DNA of 64,000 nt from Allobranchiibius sp. CTAmp26 (GTDB lineage Bacteria > Actinomycetota > Actinomycetes > Actinomycetales > Dermatophilaceae). Positions within the stretch are counted from its first letter, which is position 1; every line of letters begins with the position of its first letter. Positions 25,170-33,491 of the stretch are shown one piece after another. The position numbers and the translations under genes are program-made. The notes beneath the pieces were generated by a model, which saw nothing but the letters and a program-made list of their open reading frames with translations, was not told the origin of the DNA and made no database searches. The DNA is taken from contig NZ_JAGEKR010000006.1 of assembly GCF_017565405.1 (NCBI RefSeq), positions 1 to 64,000 of the forward strand, given 5' to 3'.

Positions 25170-26884
25170 GGGCGAAGTTGACGGTAGCGACGGCGATGGG
25201 GGTGGGGCTCGCCCTCTCCCTGTCGGCGTGTGGTGGCAGTAGCGGTGGCGGCAAGTCGTCGTCGGCGACGTCGGGGGGCAAGAGCAGCAGCGCCTCGAAC
25301 GGAGCGACCTCGAGTCTTCCGCCCTCGGCGTACACCAAGGCCGCGTACGCCTCGGTCAAGCAGGGCGGCACGCTGACCGGCGAGATCGCCCAGCTTCCCG
25401 CCAACTACAACAACTACCAGGCGAACGGTCTGCTGGGCGACACCCAGACGATCCAGAACCCGCTGACCCCGGCCGGCGGCGGCTTCACGTTCAACCCCGA
25501 CGGTTCCTACAAGATCGACCCCGACTACGTGACGTCGGCGAAGATCGTGGCGAACAGCCCGACCAAGATCGAGGTGAAGCTGAACCCCAAGGGCGTGTGG
25601 TCCGACGGCAAGCCGATCACCTACCTGGACGAGGTCAACAACTGGAAGGCCCTGAACAACACCAACCCGAAGTTCGAGGCCGCCACGACCTCCGGGTGGG
25701 ACCAGATCACCGCTGTCACCAAGGGGTCCAGCAACTACGACTACACGGTCACCTTCAAGACCGCGTACTCGGACTGGGTCGGCTACGTCTACCCGGTGCT
25801 GCCCTCGACCGTGACGGACACCCCCACGCACTTCAACACCACGTGGGCCTCCAAGCAGTACCCGACCAACGGCCCGTTCGTCATCAGCAAGATCGACGCC
25901 AGCGCCCAGGTCATCACCGAGACCCCGAACCCGAAGTGGTGGGGTCGTAAGCCCAAGCTGGCCAAGATCGTCTGGCGCGTCATCGACCAGAGCTCGATCG
26001 GTCAGTCGTTCGTCAACAAGGAACTGGACGTCGTCGACACCCAGGCGAACGCCGACGTCATCAAGCAGGCGTCCGGTCGCACCGACGCCACGCTGATGAA
26101 GTCCGGTGGCCTCAACTGGACCCAGCTGACGATGAACGACAGCAAGGCGCCGTTCAACGACGTCAACGTCCGCAAGGCCGTCGCGTACGGCATCGACCGG
26201 ACGACGTTCGCCAAGGTCGTGCAGAAGGGCCTCACGGTCCCGCCGCAGACCCAGGGCAACGGCATCCTGATGCCCGGGCAGAAGGGGTACGAGGACAACT
26301 TCGGCAACGCCTACCCGTACTCGACCTCCAAGTCGGACGCGCTGCTGAAGCAGTCGGGCTACACCAAGGGCAGCGACGGCTACTACGCCAAGGGTGGCCA
26401 GACGCTCTCGTTCGCGATCCTGGTGCCGTCCGGTACGCCGACCAACGCCCAGCGCGCTCAGCTGATCCAGGCCTTCCTCAAGAAGGTCGGCATCAAGGTC
26501 ACGCTGAACACCGTCCCGACGGCGAAGTACTTCAGCGACTACATCCAGACCGGCAACTACCAGGCGAGCAGCTTCACCTGGCAGGGCGGCCTGCTGCCGG
26601 TGTCCTCCAGCGAGCCGATCTACTACCCGGCCAACGGTGGATCGAACTACTCCAAGATCACCGGACCCAACCAGGGCAAGCTGTGGGCCAAGGCGCTGAG
26701 CAACCTCGACCCCACCTCGCGGTTGAAGGACATCGACGCCATCGACAAGGACCTGACGTCGTACGTCGCGATCATCCCGCTCGCGACGAGCCCGCTCATC
26801 TGGGGCGTCAAGAAGGGCATCGTGAACTACGGGCCCACCCAGTTCGAGACGATCGACTGGACGCAGGTCGGCTACACCAGCTGA
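25166..26884 (+). CDS. Peptide-binding lipoprotein, SBP family 5 (operon 1)
   Basis: The product (572 aa) has a lipoprotein signal: hydrophobic core then LSAC with Cys22. A Ser/Gly/Lys-rich linker to about residue 55 precedes the binding domain. Family-5 solute-binding features include KIEVKLNPKGVWSDGKPITY, FNDVNVRKAVAYGIDR and the C-terminal TQFETIDWTQVGYTS. It is anchored outside the membrane and delivers peptides or similar solutes to the operon 1 permease. ATG 25166 has a strong GAGAAGGAG and overlaps the ATPase stop (ATGA). It is the last gene of operon 1, followed by a hairpin. Confidence 0.92.
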   Translation: MRAKLTVATAMGVGLALSLSACGGSSGGGKSSSATSGGKSSSASNGATSSLPPSAYTKAAYASVKQGGTLTGEIAQLPANYNNYQANGLLGDTQTIQNPLTPAGGGFTFNPDGSYKIDPDYVTSAKIVANSPTKIEVKLNPKGVWSDGKPITYLDEVNNWKALNNTNPKFEAATTSGWDQITAVTKGSSNYDYTVTFKTAYSDWVGYVYPVLPSTVTDTPTHFNTTWASKQYPTNGPFVISKIDASAQVITETPNPKWWGRKPKLAKIVWRVIDQSSIGQSFVNKELDVVDTQANADVIKQASGRTDATLMKSGGLNWTQLTMNDSKAPFNDVNVRKAVAYGIDRTTFAKVVQKGLTVPPQTQGNGILMPGQKGYEDNFGNAYPYSTSKSDALLKQSGYTKGSDGYYAKGGQTLSFAILVPSGTPTNAQRAQLIQAFLKKVGIKVTLNTVPTAKYFSDYIQTGNYQASSFTWQGGLLPVSSSEPIYYPANGGSNYSKITGPNQGKLWAKALSNLDPTSRLKDIDAIDKDLTSYVAIIPLATSPLIWGVKKGIVNYGPTQFETIDWTQVGYTS

Positions 26885-26908
26885 TGCACTGACGTCGCTT
26901 CGACGCAA

Positions 26909-26949
26909 CGACGGGGTCGGGATCCGGTACGCGGATCCCGGCCTCGTCG
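26909..26949 (+). terminator. Hairpin after peptide-transport operon 1
   Basis: Left arm CGACGGGGTCGGGATCC, loop GGTACGC, right arm GGATCCCGGCCTCGTCG: 17-nt arms with two mismatches. It begins 24 nt after the binding-protein stop. No U tract follows. Confidence 0.65.
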
Positions 26950-27070
26950 CCGTCGGTGGCGGTCGGCACGGCACCACCCAGGTCACGATTTGGTTGCACG
27001 TCGCGCCGGGTCCTCGATCCGGCACCCTTCCCGTGGCAGCCTTTCCCTGCACCCCCTGGGACAGCACAGT

Positions 27071-27106
27071 GATTTCGCACGTCCCGGGGTCGCGAAACCG
27101 TAAAAT
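27071..27106 (+). promoter_or_regulatory. Candidate promoter and operator of peptide-transport operon 2
   Basis: TAAAAT at 27101-27106 is the best -10 hexamer in this gap (5 of 6 to TATAAT). Directly upstream, GATTTCGC (27071-27078) and GCGAAACC (27092-27099) form an interrupted inverted repeat with a 13-nt spacer, covering the -35 to -10 region. This position suits a repressor. The -35 itself is not recognisable. The RBS GGAGG at 27116-27120 follows closely. Confidence 0.42.
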
Positions 27107-27129
27107 CTCTCGTCTGGAGGCAGATTGCG

Positions 27130-28128
27130 TTGTCGGTGATCATCGAAAGTCCCGACGCAGCATCGGCACCGGGTCAGGGCGACAGTCCGAAGGAGATCCA
27201 GGGCAGGTCGCCCCGACAGCTCGCGTGGATGCACCTGAAGCGCGACCGGGTCACCCTGATCGCCGGGGTCATCGCCATCCTCGGGATCCTCATCGGCATC
27301 GCGGCGCCCATCCTCAGCAAGCTCGGGGTCATCGGCCCGACGGACAACCACCAGAACCTGCTCTCCTCAGCCGGTATGCCGATCGGTGCCTTCACCGGCG
27401 CGTCCGGCAGTCAGCTGCTCGGCGTGAGTCCCGCCAACGGATACCCGATGCTGGGCCGTCTGATGCTGGGGACGACGTACTCCCTCGCGATCGCGCTCGG
27501 CGCGACTGCGATCACGCTCATCCTGGGCGCGATCATCGGGATGGTCAGCGGCTTCGTCGGCGGCAAGGTCGACTTCGTCTTCGGCCGCATCATCGACCTC
27601 ACCCTGTGCTTCCCGCAGACCCTGATGCTGCTCGCGCTGTCCGCGACGCTGGTGGAGGTCCTCACCTCGACCTTCCACGTGCCGACGGGCGCGACGGCCA
27701 ACGGCCTCTACGCCATGCTGGTACTGGGACTGTTCGGCTGGCCCAACTTCGCCCGTGTGATCCGCGGCCAGGTGCTGACGTTGCGCAACCGGGAGTTCGT
27801 CGAGGCGGCCAACAGCCTCGGATCGTCCACCATGCGCATCTACATTCGCGAACTGCTGCCCAACCTGTGGGCGCCGTTCCTGGTCTACACCTCGCTCTAC
27901 ATGCCGCAGTACATCTCGGCGGAGGCAGCGCTGGCGTTCCTGAACGTCGGCATCCAGCCGCCGACGCCGACGCTCGGCAACATCCTCAACGACTCGGTCA
28001 GCTACATCCAGACCGACTCGACGTTCTTCTTCGAACCCGCCCTGGTGATCGTCATCCTGGTCCTGGCGTTCAACCTGCTGGGCGACGGCCTGCGTGACGC
28101 CTTCGACCCGAAGGCCGGAAGGCGTTGA
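27130..28128 (+). CDS. ABC peptide transporter permease, DppC/OppC type (operon 2)
   Basis: The product (332 aa) has a polar N-terminus, a first transmembrane helix near residues 42-62 (TLIAGVIAILGILIGIAAPI), a long periplasmic loop, and later helices. The EAA loop is in REFVEAANSLGSSTMRIYIR, and the ending GDGLRDAFDPKAGRR is typical of DppC. The start is TTG 27130, supported by GGAGG nine bases upstream; GTG 27136 is an alternative. It is unusual for the C-type permease to lead the operon, before the binding protein and the B-type permease. Confidence 0.88.
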   Translation: MSVIIESPDAASAPGQGDSPKEIQGRSPRQLAWMHLKRDRVTLIAGVIAILGILIGIAAPILSKLGVIGPTDNHQNLLSSAGMPIGAFTGASGSQLLGVSPANGYPMLGRLMLGTTYSLAIALGATAITLILGAIIGMVSGFVGGKVDFVFGRIIDLTLCFPQTLMLLALSATLVEVLTSTFHVPTGATANGLYAMLVLGLFGWPNFARVIRGQVLTLRNREFVEAANSLGSSTMRIYIRELLPNLWAPFLVYTSLYMPQYISAEAALAFLNVGIQPPTPTLGNILNDSVSYIQTDSTFFFEPALVIVILVLAFNLLGDGLRDAFDPKAGRR

Positions 28129-28222
28129 GCACCCCCGGAGCGTAAGCGCTCCACCCCTGATCCCGTCGGCATTCGTCGGCGCCTCTCGCGCACACACCGC
28201 GCGTACGTCCAAGGAGAAACAA

Positions 28223-29947
28223 ATGGCATTGAGGAAGAAGCCCATCGTGGCGGTCGTCGCCACCGCGATCACCGCCGGGACGGCGTTGTCGGCGTGTGGA
28301 GGCGGCGGCGGTGGCACAACCCCCGCGAGCTCCAACAGCACGTACAAGGGTGGGAATCTCACCTACCTGTACGAGGACACGGTCACCAGCTGGGACCCGC
28401 AGCGGTCCTACGTCGGTGTCGACCTCAGCAACGAGAGCCGGCTCTTCTCGCGCAGCCTGGTGCAGCTGCCCGTCACCACCGACGCGAAGACCGCCGCGAC
28501 GCCGATCCCCGACCTCGCCACCAACACGGGCACCAAGTCCGACGGTGCGAAGACGTGGTCCTACACCCTCAAGAGCGGTGTGAAGTGGCAGGACGGCAAG
28601 GCCATCAGCTGCGCCGACGTCAAGTACGGCCTCGAGCGCAACTTCAACCCGAACCTCACCGGCGGCCCGACGTACGCCTGGGGCTACCTCAACATCCCCC
28701 ACGGCTCGGACGGCCTCCCGTCGTACAAGGGCCCCGCCGACACCAAGAACCAGGCGGCCTTCGACAAGGCGGTCGTGTGCTCCGGCAACACGATCACCTA
28801 CCACTTCAACAAGCCGTTCCCGGACTTCCCCCTGGCGCTGGCTTCGCTGCGTGAGTTCGACCCGTACCGCAAGGACAAGGACCAGGGCGTCAAGAACAAC
28901 CTGACGATCTTCTCCGACGGTCCGTACATGATCCAGGGCAACTGGCAGACCGGCAGTGGCGGCACGTTCGTGCGCAACCCGAACTACGACCCGAAGACGG
29001 ACGGCAACCGCAAGGCGCTTCCCGCGACGATCACGTTCAAGGAGAACATCCAGCCCGACACCGCGGCGTCGCGACTCATCGCGAACAACGGTGCGGACCA
29101 GTCCGCGGTCGAGATGATGAACATCCCGCCGTCGAACCTGTCCCAGCTGGTGGCCGGCAACGTCAAGAGCCGCGTGGAGAACCCGCAGTCCCCGTTCGTG
29201 GACTACATCCTCCCGAACATGAAGCGTCTGACGAACCCCAAGGTCCGTCAGGCCCTCGCGACCAGCCTCAACCAGGCCGCGTACATCAAGGGTTACGGTG
29301 GCTCGCAGACCGCGTCCGCCGCCAAGTCGCTGGTCAGCCCCGCGCTGCTCGGCTACAAGCCGAACCCGACCACCGGCGCGCTCGGTCAGGGTGACGTCTC
29401 TGCGGCGAAGAAGCTGCTGCAGGGCGCCGGCGTTCCGATGCCGTATCCGATCAAGTTCACCTTCCGCAACAACCCGGCCCGGTTGGCGGGTGCGGAGGCA
29501 CTGGCCGCCACCTGGAACCAGGCCGGCTTCAAGGTGACCCTGAACCCGATCACCAACAAGTACTACCCGACCATCCAGACGCCGTCGGACAACTCCGACC
29601 TGTACTGGGCGGGCTGGGGTGCTGACTGGTCGGCACAGTCGACCGTGCTTCCCCCGCTGTTCGACTCGCGGGTGAACCTCACCTCGTCGACGAAGACGTC
29701 GGACTACGGCAACTACACGAGCAAGACCACCAACGCGCTGTTCGACAAGGCGTCGATGCAGACCAGCGTCGAGGCGGCCGCGTCGGTCTACAACGAGGCC
29801 GATGCGCAGCTCGGCAAGGACTACGCGTACTTCCCGCTCATCGTCGAGAAGTTCGTCTTCCTGCGTGGCTCGAAGGTCACGAACTACATCAACAACCCCG
29901 CCGTGAGCATGTACCCGGACCTCGGTTCGGTCGGCGTCAGCAAGTAA
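28223..29947 (+). CDS. Peptide-binding lipoprotein, SBP family 5 (operon 2)
   Basis: The product (574 aa) has a basic start, a hydrophobic core and lipobox LSAC with Cys25, followed by a Gly-rich linker. Family-5 features include VTSWDPQRSYVGVD near the N-terminus, TYTLKSGVKWQDGKAISCAD-type text (SGVKWQDGK) and TNPKVRQALATSLNQAAYIK. It shares only family-level similarity with the operon 1 protein, so the two transporters probably take different substrates. ATG 28223 has a strong AAGGAG. A 16-bp hairpin follows its stop within the operon. Confidence 0.92.
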   Translation: MALRKKPIVAVVATAITAGTALSACGGGGGGTTPASSNSTYKGGNLTYLYEDTVTSWDPQRSYVGVDLSNESRLFSRSLVQLPVTTDAKTAATPIPDLATNTGTKSDGAKTWSYTLKSGVKWQDGKAISCADVKYGLERNFNPNLTGGPTYAWGYLNIPHGSDGLPSYKGPADTKNQAAFDKAVVCSGNTITYHFNKPFPDFPLALASLREFDPYRKDKDQGVKNNLTIFSDGPYMIQGNWQTGSGGTFVRNPNYDPKTDGNRKALPATITFKENIQPDTAASRLIANNGADQSAVEMMNIPPSNLSQLVAGNVKSRVENPQSPFVDYILPNMKRLTNPKVRQALATSLNQAAYIKGYGGSQTASAAKSLVSPALLGYKPNPTTGALGQGDVSAAKKLLQGAGVPMPYPIKFTFRNNPARLAGAEALAATWNQAGFKVTLNPITNKYYPTIQTPSDNSDLYWAGWGADWSAQSTVLPPLFDSRVNLTSSTKTSDYGNYTSKTTNALFDKASMQTSVEAAASVYNEADAQLGKDYAYFPLIVEKFVFLRGSKVTNYINNPAVSMYPDLGSVGVSK

Positions 29948-29960
29948 CCGTCACATCTGT

Positions 29961-29995
29961 GGTGGCCGGGCCCTCCTCTGGAGGGCCCGGCCACC
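29961..29995 (+). terminator. Strong hairpin inside operon 2, after the binding-protein gene
   Basis: A perfect 16-bp GC-rich stem GGTGGCCGGGCCCTCC, loop TCT, and its complement. It lies 13 nt after the binding-protein stop and 74 nt before the dppB gene. Within an operon such a hairpin would typically stabilise the upstream message or reduce read-through, giving more binding protein than permease (inference). Confidence 0.75.
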
Positions 29996-30068
29996 GCAGC
30001 CATGATCCACGTCCTACCCATTCGCGAGACCGCTTCCCGGTCACGCGCGCCCCGGGAGCGGAGTCAGC

Positions 30069-31082
30069 TTGTTCGCCTACGTCGTTCGTCGATTGATCGG
30101 TGGAGTGTTCCTGCTCCTCTTAGTCAGCCTGGTGACGTTCGTCCTCTTCTTCGCGGGGCCGATCAACCCGGCCAAGTTCACCTGCGGCAAGCAGTGCACG
30201 CCCGCGCTGATCGAGCAGAACACCAAGGCTCTGGGATACGACAAGCCCGTCCTGGAGCAGTGGGGGACCTACGTGGTCGGGATCGTCAAGGGACGCGACT
30301 TCCCCGACGACCCGGCTCTGAAGAAGACCGCCCCCGAGACCATCGCTCACTGCTCCGCGCCGTGCCTCGGGTACTCCCCACAGACCTCGCAGAACGTCAC
30401 CACGGAGCTGCAGCCTCGAATACCGGTGTCGGTGTCCCTGGCCATCGCCGCGTTCATCATGTGGATGATCATCGGCGTCGGTGCCGGCATCATCGCCGCG
30501 CTCCTTCGAGGGAGCGTGATCGACAAGGCCCTGGTCGGCGTCTCGCTGATCTTCTACGCGATGCCCACCGTCGTCACCGGCCTGCTGCTCTACCAGTTCG
30601 TCGCCATCAAGTGGCAACTGGTGCCGGCGCCGCAGTACGTGCCGTTCTCGCAGAGTCCGGTGCAATGGCTCCAAGGACTCTTCCTGCCCGCTTTGACTCT
30701 GGCGTTGTACTACGCCGCCGGCTACGTGCGACTGACCCGTGCCTTCATCCTGGAGACCCTCGGTGAGGACTACCTGCGCACTGCCAAGGCCAAGGGCGTG
30801 CCGCGGGTACGGGTGCTGTTCCGGCACACGCTGCGCGCCGCGCTCACCCCGATCGTGACCCAGGCGGGGCTGGACCTCGGCGCGCTGCTGGGTGGCGCGA
30901 TCATCACCGAGCAGATCTTCTCCTATCCCGGCCTGGGCGCCCTGGCGGTCTCGTCGGCGAACCAGTACGACCTGCCGACCACGATCGGCATCGTGCTCGT
31001 CGTCGCCACCTTCATCATCATCGCCAACCTGGTGGTCGACGTCCTGTACGGCTTGATCGACCCGCGTGTGAAACTGGCGTGA
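30069..31082 (+). CDS. ABC peptide transporter permease, DppB/OppB type (operon 2)
   Basis: The product (337 aa) starts with the conserved FAYVVRRLIGGVFLLLLVSL helix. A periplasmic loop carries two Cys-containing segments (FTCGKQCTP and AHCSAPCLGY), four Cys that may form disulphides and are not present in the operon 1 permease. The EAA loop is EDYLRTAKAKGVPRVRVLFR, and the end YGLIDPRVKLA is typical. The start is TTG 30069 with a GGAG-type site upstream; no better ATG or GTG fits the first helix. It is followed after 13 nt by dppD. Confidence 0.9.
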   Translation: MFAYVVRRLIGGVFLLLLVSLVTFVLFFAGPINPAKFTCGKQCTPALIEQNTKALGYDKPVLEQWGTYVVGIVKGRDFPDDPALKKTAPETIAHCSAPCLGYSPQTSQNVTTELQPRIPVSVSLAIAAFIMWMIIGVGAGIIAALLRGSVIDKALVGVSLIFYAMPTVVTGLLLYQFVAIKWQLVPAPQYVPFSQSPVQWLQGLFLPALTLALYYAAGYVRLTRAFILETLGEDYLRTAKAKGVPRVRVLFRHTLRAALTPIVTQAGLDLGALLGGAIITEQIFSYPGLGALAVSSANQYDLPTTIGIVLVVATFIIIANLVVDVLYGLIDPRVKLA

Positions 31083-31095
31083 GGAAGGCGGACAT

Positions 31096-32214
31096 ATGAG
31101 TACCCCATTGACCAAGGAACAGGGACGACCTGCCGACGCGCAGTCCGGTCCCCTGCTGCAGGTGGACGACCTGAAGGTGCACTTCCCGACCGACGACGGG
31201 GTGGTGAAGTCGGTCGACGGTGTGTCCTTCACGCTCGAGAAGGGGCAGACGCTCGGGATCGTCGGCGAGTCCGGGTCCGGCAAGTCGGTCAGCAGCAGCG
31301 CCATCATGGGGCTGCAGCGCGGGACGTCGGCCCGGGTCTCCGGATCCATCCTCTTCGACGGCCGCGAGCTGATGGAGGTCAGCGACGAGGAGTACCGCGA
31401 GTTGCGCGGCCAGGACATCGCGATGATCTTCCAGGATCCGCTGTCGGCCCTGCACCCGTACTACACGGTCGGCGCCCAGATCGCCGAGGGCTACCGGGTC
31501 CACCACCCGGACGCGAGCAAGAAGGACGCCCGCAACCGGACACTGGAGATGCTCGGCAAGGTCGGGATCCCCAACCCTGCACGACGGATCGACCAGTACC
31601 CGCACGAGTTCTCCGGCGGTATGCGGCAGCGTGCGATGGTCGCGATGGCGTTGATCAACGACCCCAAGCTGCTGATCGCGGACGAGCCGACGACGGCGCT
31701 CGACGTGACGGTCCAGGCGCAGATCCTCGACCTGATGGTGAGCCTGCAGGACGAGTTCCGGTCCGCGATCATCATCATCACCCACGACCTCGGAGTCGTC
31801 GCCGACGTCGCCGACGACATCCTGGTGATGTACGCCGGTCGGCCGGTTGAGAAGGGTACCGTGATGGACACCTTCGCGCGGCCGAAGCACCCGTACACCT
31901 GGGGGCTGTTGGCGTCCATGCCGAGGCTGGACCAGGAGCGCACGGACAAGCTGGACCCGATTCCGGGCAACCCGCCGTCCCTGATCAATCTGCCCACCGG
32001 ATGCGCCTTCAACCCCCGGTGTGCGCACCGGGACCGAGTGCCCGGCGACAAGTGCCGCACGGTGGAGCCCGAGCTGTTCCAGATCGGCACCCAGCAGGCG
32101 CGCTGCTTCCTGACCGACCAGGACCGCACCGAGATCGCGGCCGCCCACGACGTGAGCCCCGATGCCCACGACGTGAGCGCCGACGCCCACGACCGATCGC
32201 AGGAGAGTGCATGA
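31096..32214 (+). CDS. ABC peptide transporter ATPase, DppD/OppD type (operon 2)
   Basis: The product (372 aa) has Walker A GESGSGKS (about 57-64), Q-loop in [14 protein letters not shown], signature [11 protein letters not shown], Walker [13 protein letters not shown] and the switch His in IITHDLGVV. The oligopeptide-ATPase C-terminal region contains GCAFNPRCAHRDRVPGDKC. The tail ends in an odd short repeat (AHDVSPDAHDVSADAHD) of no known function. ATG 31096 has a GA-rich site upstream. The stop overlaps dppF (ATGA). Confidence 0.93.
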   Translation: MSTPLTKEQGRPADAQSGPLLQVDDLKVHFPTDDGVVKSVDGVSFTLEKGQTLGIVGESGSGKSVSSSAIMGLQRGTSARVSGSILFDGRELMEVSDEEYRELRGQDIAMIFQDPLSALHPYYTVGAQIAEGYRVHHPDASKKDARNRTLEMLGKVGIPNPARRIDQYPHEFSGGMRQRAMVAMALINDPKLLIADEPTTALDVTVQAQILDLMVSLQDEFRSAIIIITHDLGVVADVADDILVMYAGRPVEKGTVMDTFARPKHPYTWGLLASMPRLDQERTDKLDPIPGNPPSLINLPTGCAFNPRCAHRDRVPGDKCRTVEPELFQIGTQQARCFLTDQDRTEIAAAHDVSPDAHDVSADAHDRSQESA

Positions 32215-33365
32215 GCGAGCAGCCGCAGAGCGCGCATCAGGCCGGTGGCACGGCTGTCGACGACCGCGAGGACCTGCTGGTCGTGAAGGGCCTGCAGAAG
32301 TACTTCCCGCAGACGAAGGCCGGGCTCATCCACCGTCCGGACGCTCCGGTCAGGGCGGTCGACGGTATCGACATCACCGTTCGGCGTGGCGAGACCGTGG
32401 GACTCGTGGGGGAGTCGGGCTGTGGCAAGTCCACCGCCGGCCGCACGATGCTGAAGCTGTTGCAGCCGACCGGCGGCAGCATCAGCTTCGCCGGTGAGGA
32501 CATCACCGACGCCAAGGGCACGCGGTTGCGCAAGCTGCGCCGCGAGATGCAGATGGTCTTCCAGGATCCCTACGGTTCGCTCAACCCGCGGCACACGATC
32601 GGCAGCATCATCGCGGCGCCGTTCGAGATCCAGTCGGTCAAACCCGACGGCGGTGTCAAGAAGGCGGTGCAGGAGCTGATGGCCCGGGTGGGCCTCAACC
32701 CAGAGCACTACAACCGCTACCCGCACGAGTTCTCCGGTGGTCAGCGGCAGCGCATCGGCGTCGCCCGGGCGATCGCGCTGCGTCCGCAGCTGATCGTGTG
32801 TGACGAGCCCGTGTCGGCGCTGGACGTGTCGATCCAGGCGCAGGTGGTCAACCTGCTGGAGGAGATCCAGGACGAGCTGCAGCTGTCCTACATCTTCGTC
32901 GCGCACGACCTGTCGGTGGTGCGGCACATCTCCGACCGGGTCGTCGTGATGTACCTGGGCAAGGTCATGGAGGTCGCCGACCGCGACACGCTCTACGAGG
33001 CGCCGCAGCACCCGTACACACAGGCGCTGCTGTCCGCGGTGCCCGTGCCGGACCCGTCGCAGTCCCGCGACCGCGAGCGGATCCTGCTCACCGGTGACCT
33101 GCCCAGCCCGCAGCACCCGCCGTCGGGCTGCGTGTTCCGCACCCGGTGCTGGAAGGCGCAGGACGTCTGCGCCACCGAGGACCCGGTGCTGGAGCAGGCC
33201 GACGACGGACGCGACCACCAGCTGGCGTGCTTCTTCCCCTCCATCACCACCGACCGACCCACCGACAGCACGGCACCCTCGATGGGCCGGCGTGAGCGCG
33301 GCGGTAAGAACAGCGCGACCGGCACCGGCGGCGACACCGGTTCCGACGGAGCGACCCGCGTCTGA
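32211..33365 (+). CDS. ABC peptide transporter ATPase, DppF/OppF type (operon 2)
   Basis: The product (384 aa) has an N-terminal extension of about 20 polar residues, Walker [10 protein letters not shown] (about 69-77), MVFQDPYGSLNPRHTIG, signature [11 protein letters not shown], Walker [13 protein letters not shown], switch VAHDLSVVRHI and the Cys-containing C-terminal region (GCVFRTRCWKAQDVC). The last 45 residues are a Gly/Thr/Ser-rich tail not needed for the fold. ATG 32211 has AGGAGAG just upstream and overlaps the dppD stop. It is the last gene of operon 2; a long hairpin follows 6 nt after the stop. Confidence 0.93.
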   Translation: MSEQPQSAHQAGGTAVDDREDLLVVKGLQKYFPQTKAGLIHRPDAPVRAVDGIDITVRRGETVGLVGESGCGKSTAGRTMLKLLQPTGGSISFAGEDITDAKGTRLRKLRREMQMVFQDPYGSLNPRHTIGSIIAAPFEIQSVKPDGGVKKAVQELMARVGLNPEHYNRYPHEFSGGQRQRIGVARAIALRPQLIVCDEPVSALDVSIQAQVVNLLEEIQDELQLSYIFVAHDLSVVRHISDRVVVMYLGKVMEVADRDTLYEAPQHPYTQALLSAVPVPDPSQSRDRERILLTGDLPSPQHPPSGCVFRTRCWKAQDVCATEDPVLEQADDGRDHQLACFFPSITTDRPTDSTAPSMGRRERGGKNSATGTGGDTGSDGATRV

Positions 33366-33371
33366 CCCACT

Positions 33372-33416
33372 GATCGCCACCTGCCCGCACGAAACCCGTG
33401 CAGGCAGGTGGCGATC
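33372..33416 (+). terminator. Hairpin terminator after peptide-transport operon 2
   Basis: 19-nt arms (GATCGCCACCTGCCCGCAC and GTGCAGGCAGGTGGCGATC) pair with a single mismatch around a 7-nt loop GAAACCC. There is no U tract. It separates the transporter operon from the alaS promoter region. Confidence 0.75.
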
Positions 33417-33423
33417 GCGGTTG

Positions 33424-33475
33424 TAGGGTCGGGCGCGCTGTAGTTCTCGGGCGGCAACGCGCGTCGTTGCCGCCC
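33424..33475 (+). promoter_or_regulatory. alaS upstream region: -10 candidate and leader hairpin
   Basis: TAGGGT at 33424-33429 is a possible -10. Downstream, GGGCGGCAACG (33449-33459), loop CGCGT and CGTTGCCGCCC (33465-33475) form a perfect 11-bp stem that ends 16 nt before the alaS ATG, just ahead of its AGGAAG site. If it forms in the mRNA it could tune translation. As DNA it is a palindrome that a repressor could bind. No T-box elements are seen. Confidence 0.45.
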
Positions 33476-33491
33476 ACGACCAGGAAGCGTC

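Noticed and set aside
33372-33416. Further member of the 48-bp repeat family
   Set aside because: It has 19-nt arms like the family, but the loop is 7 nt and the sequence shows no alignment with copies A-D, so it is treated as an ordinary hairpin terminator.
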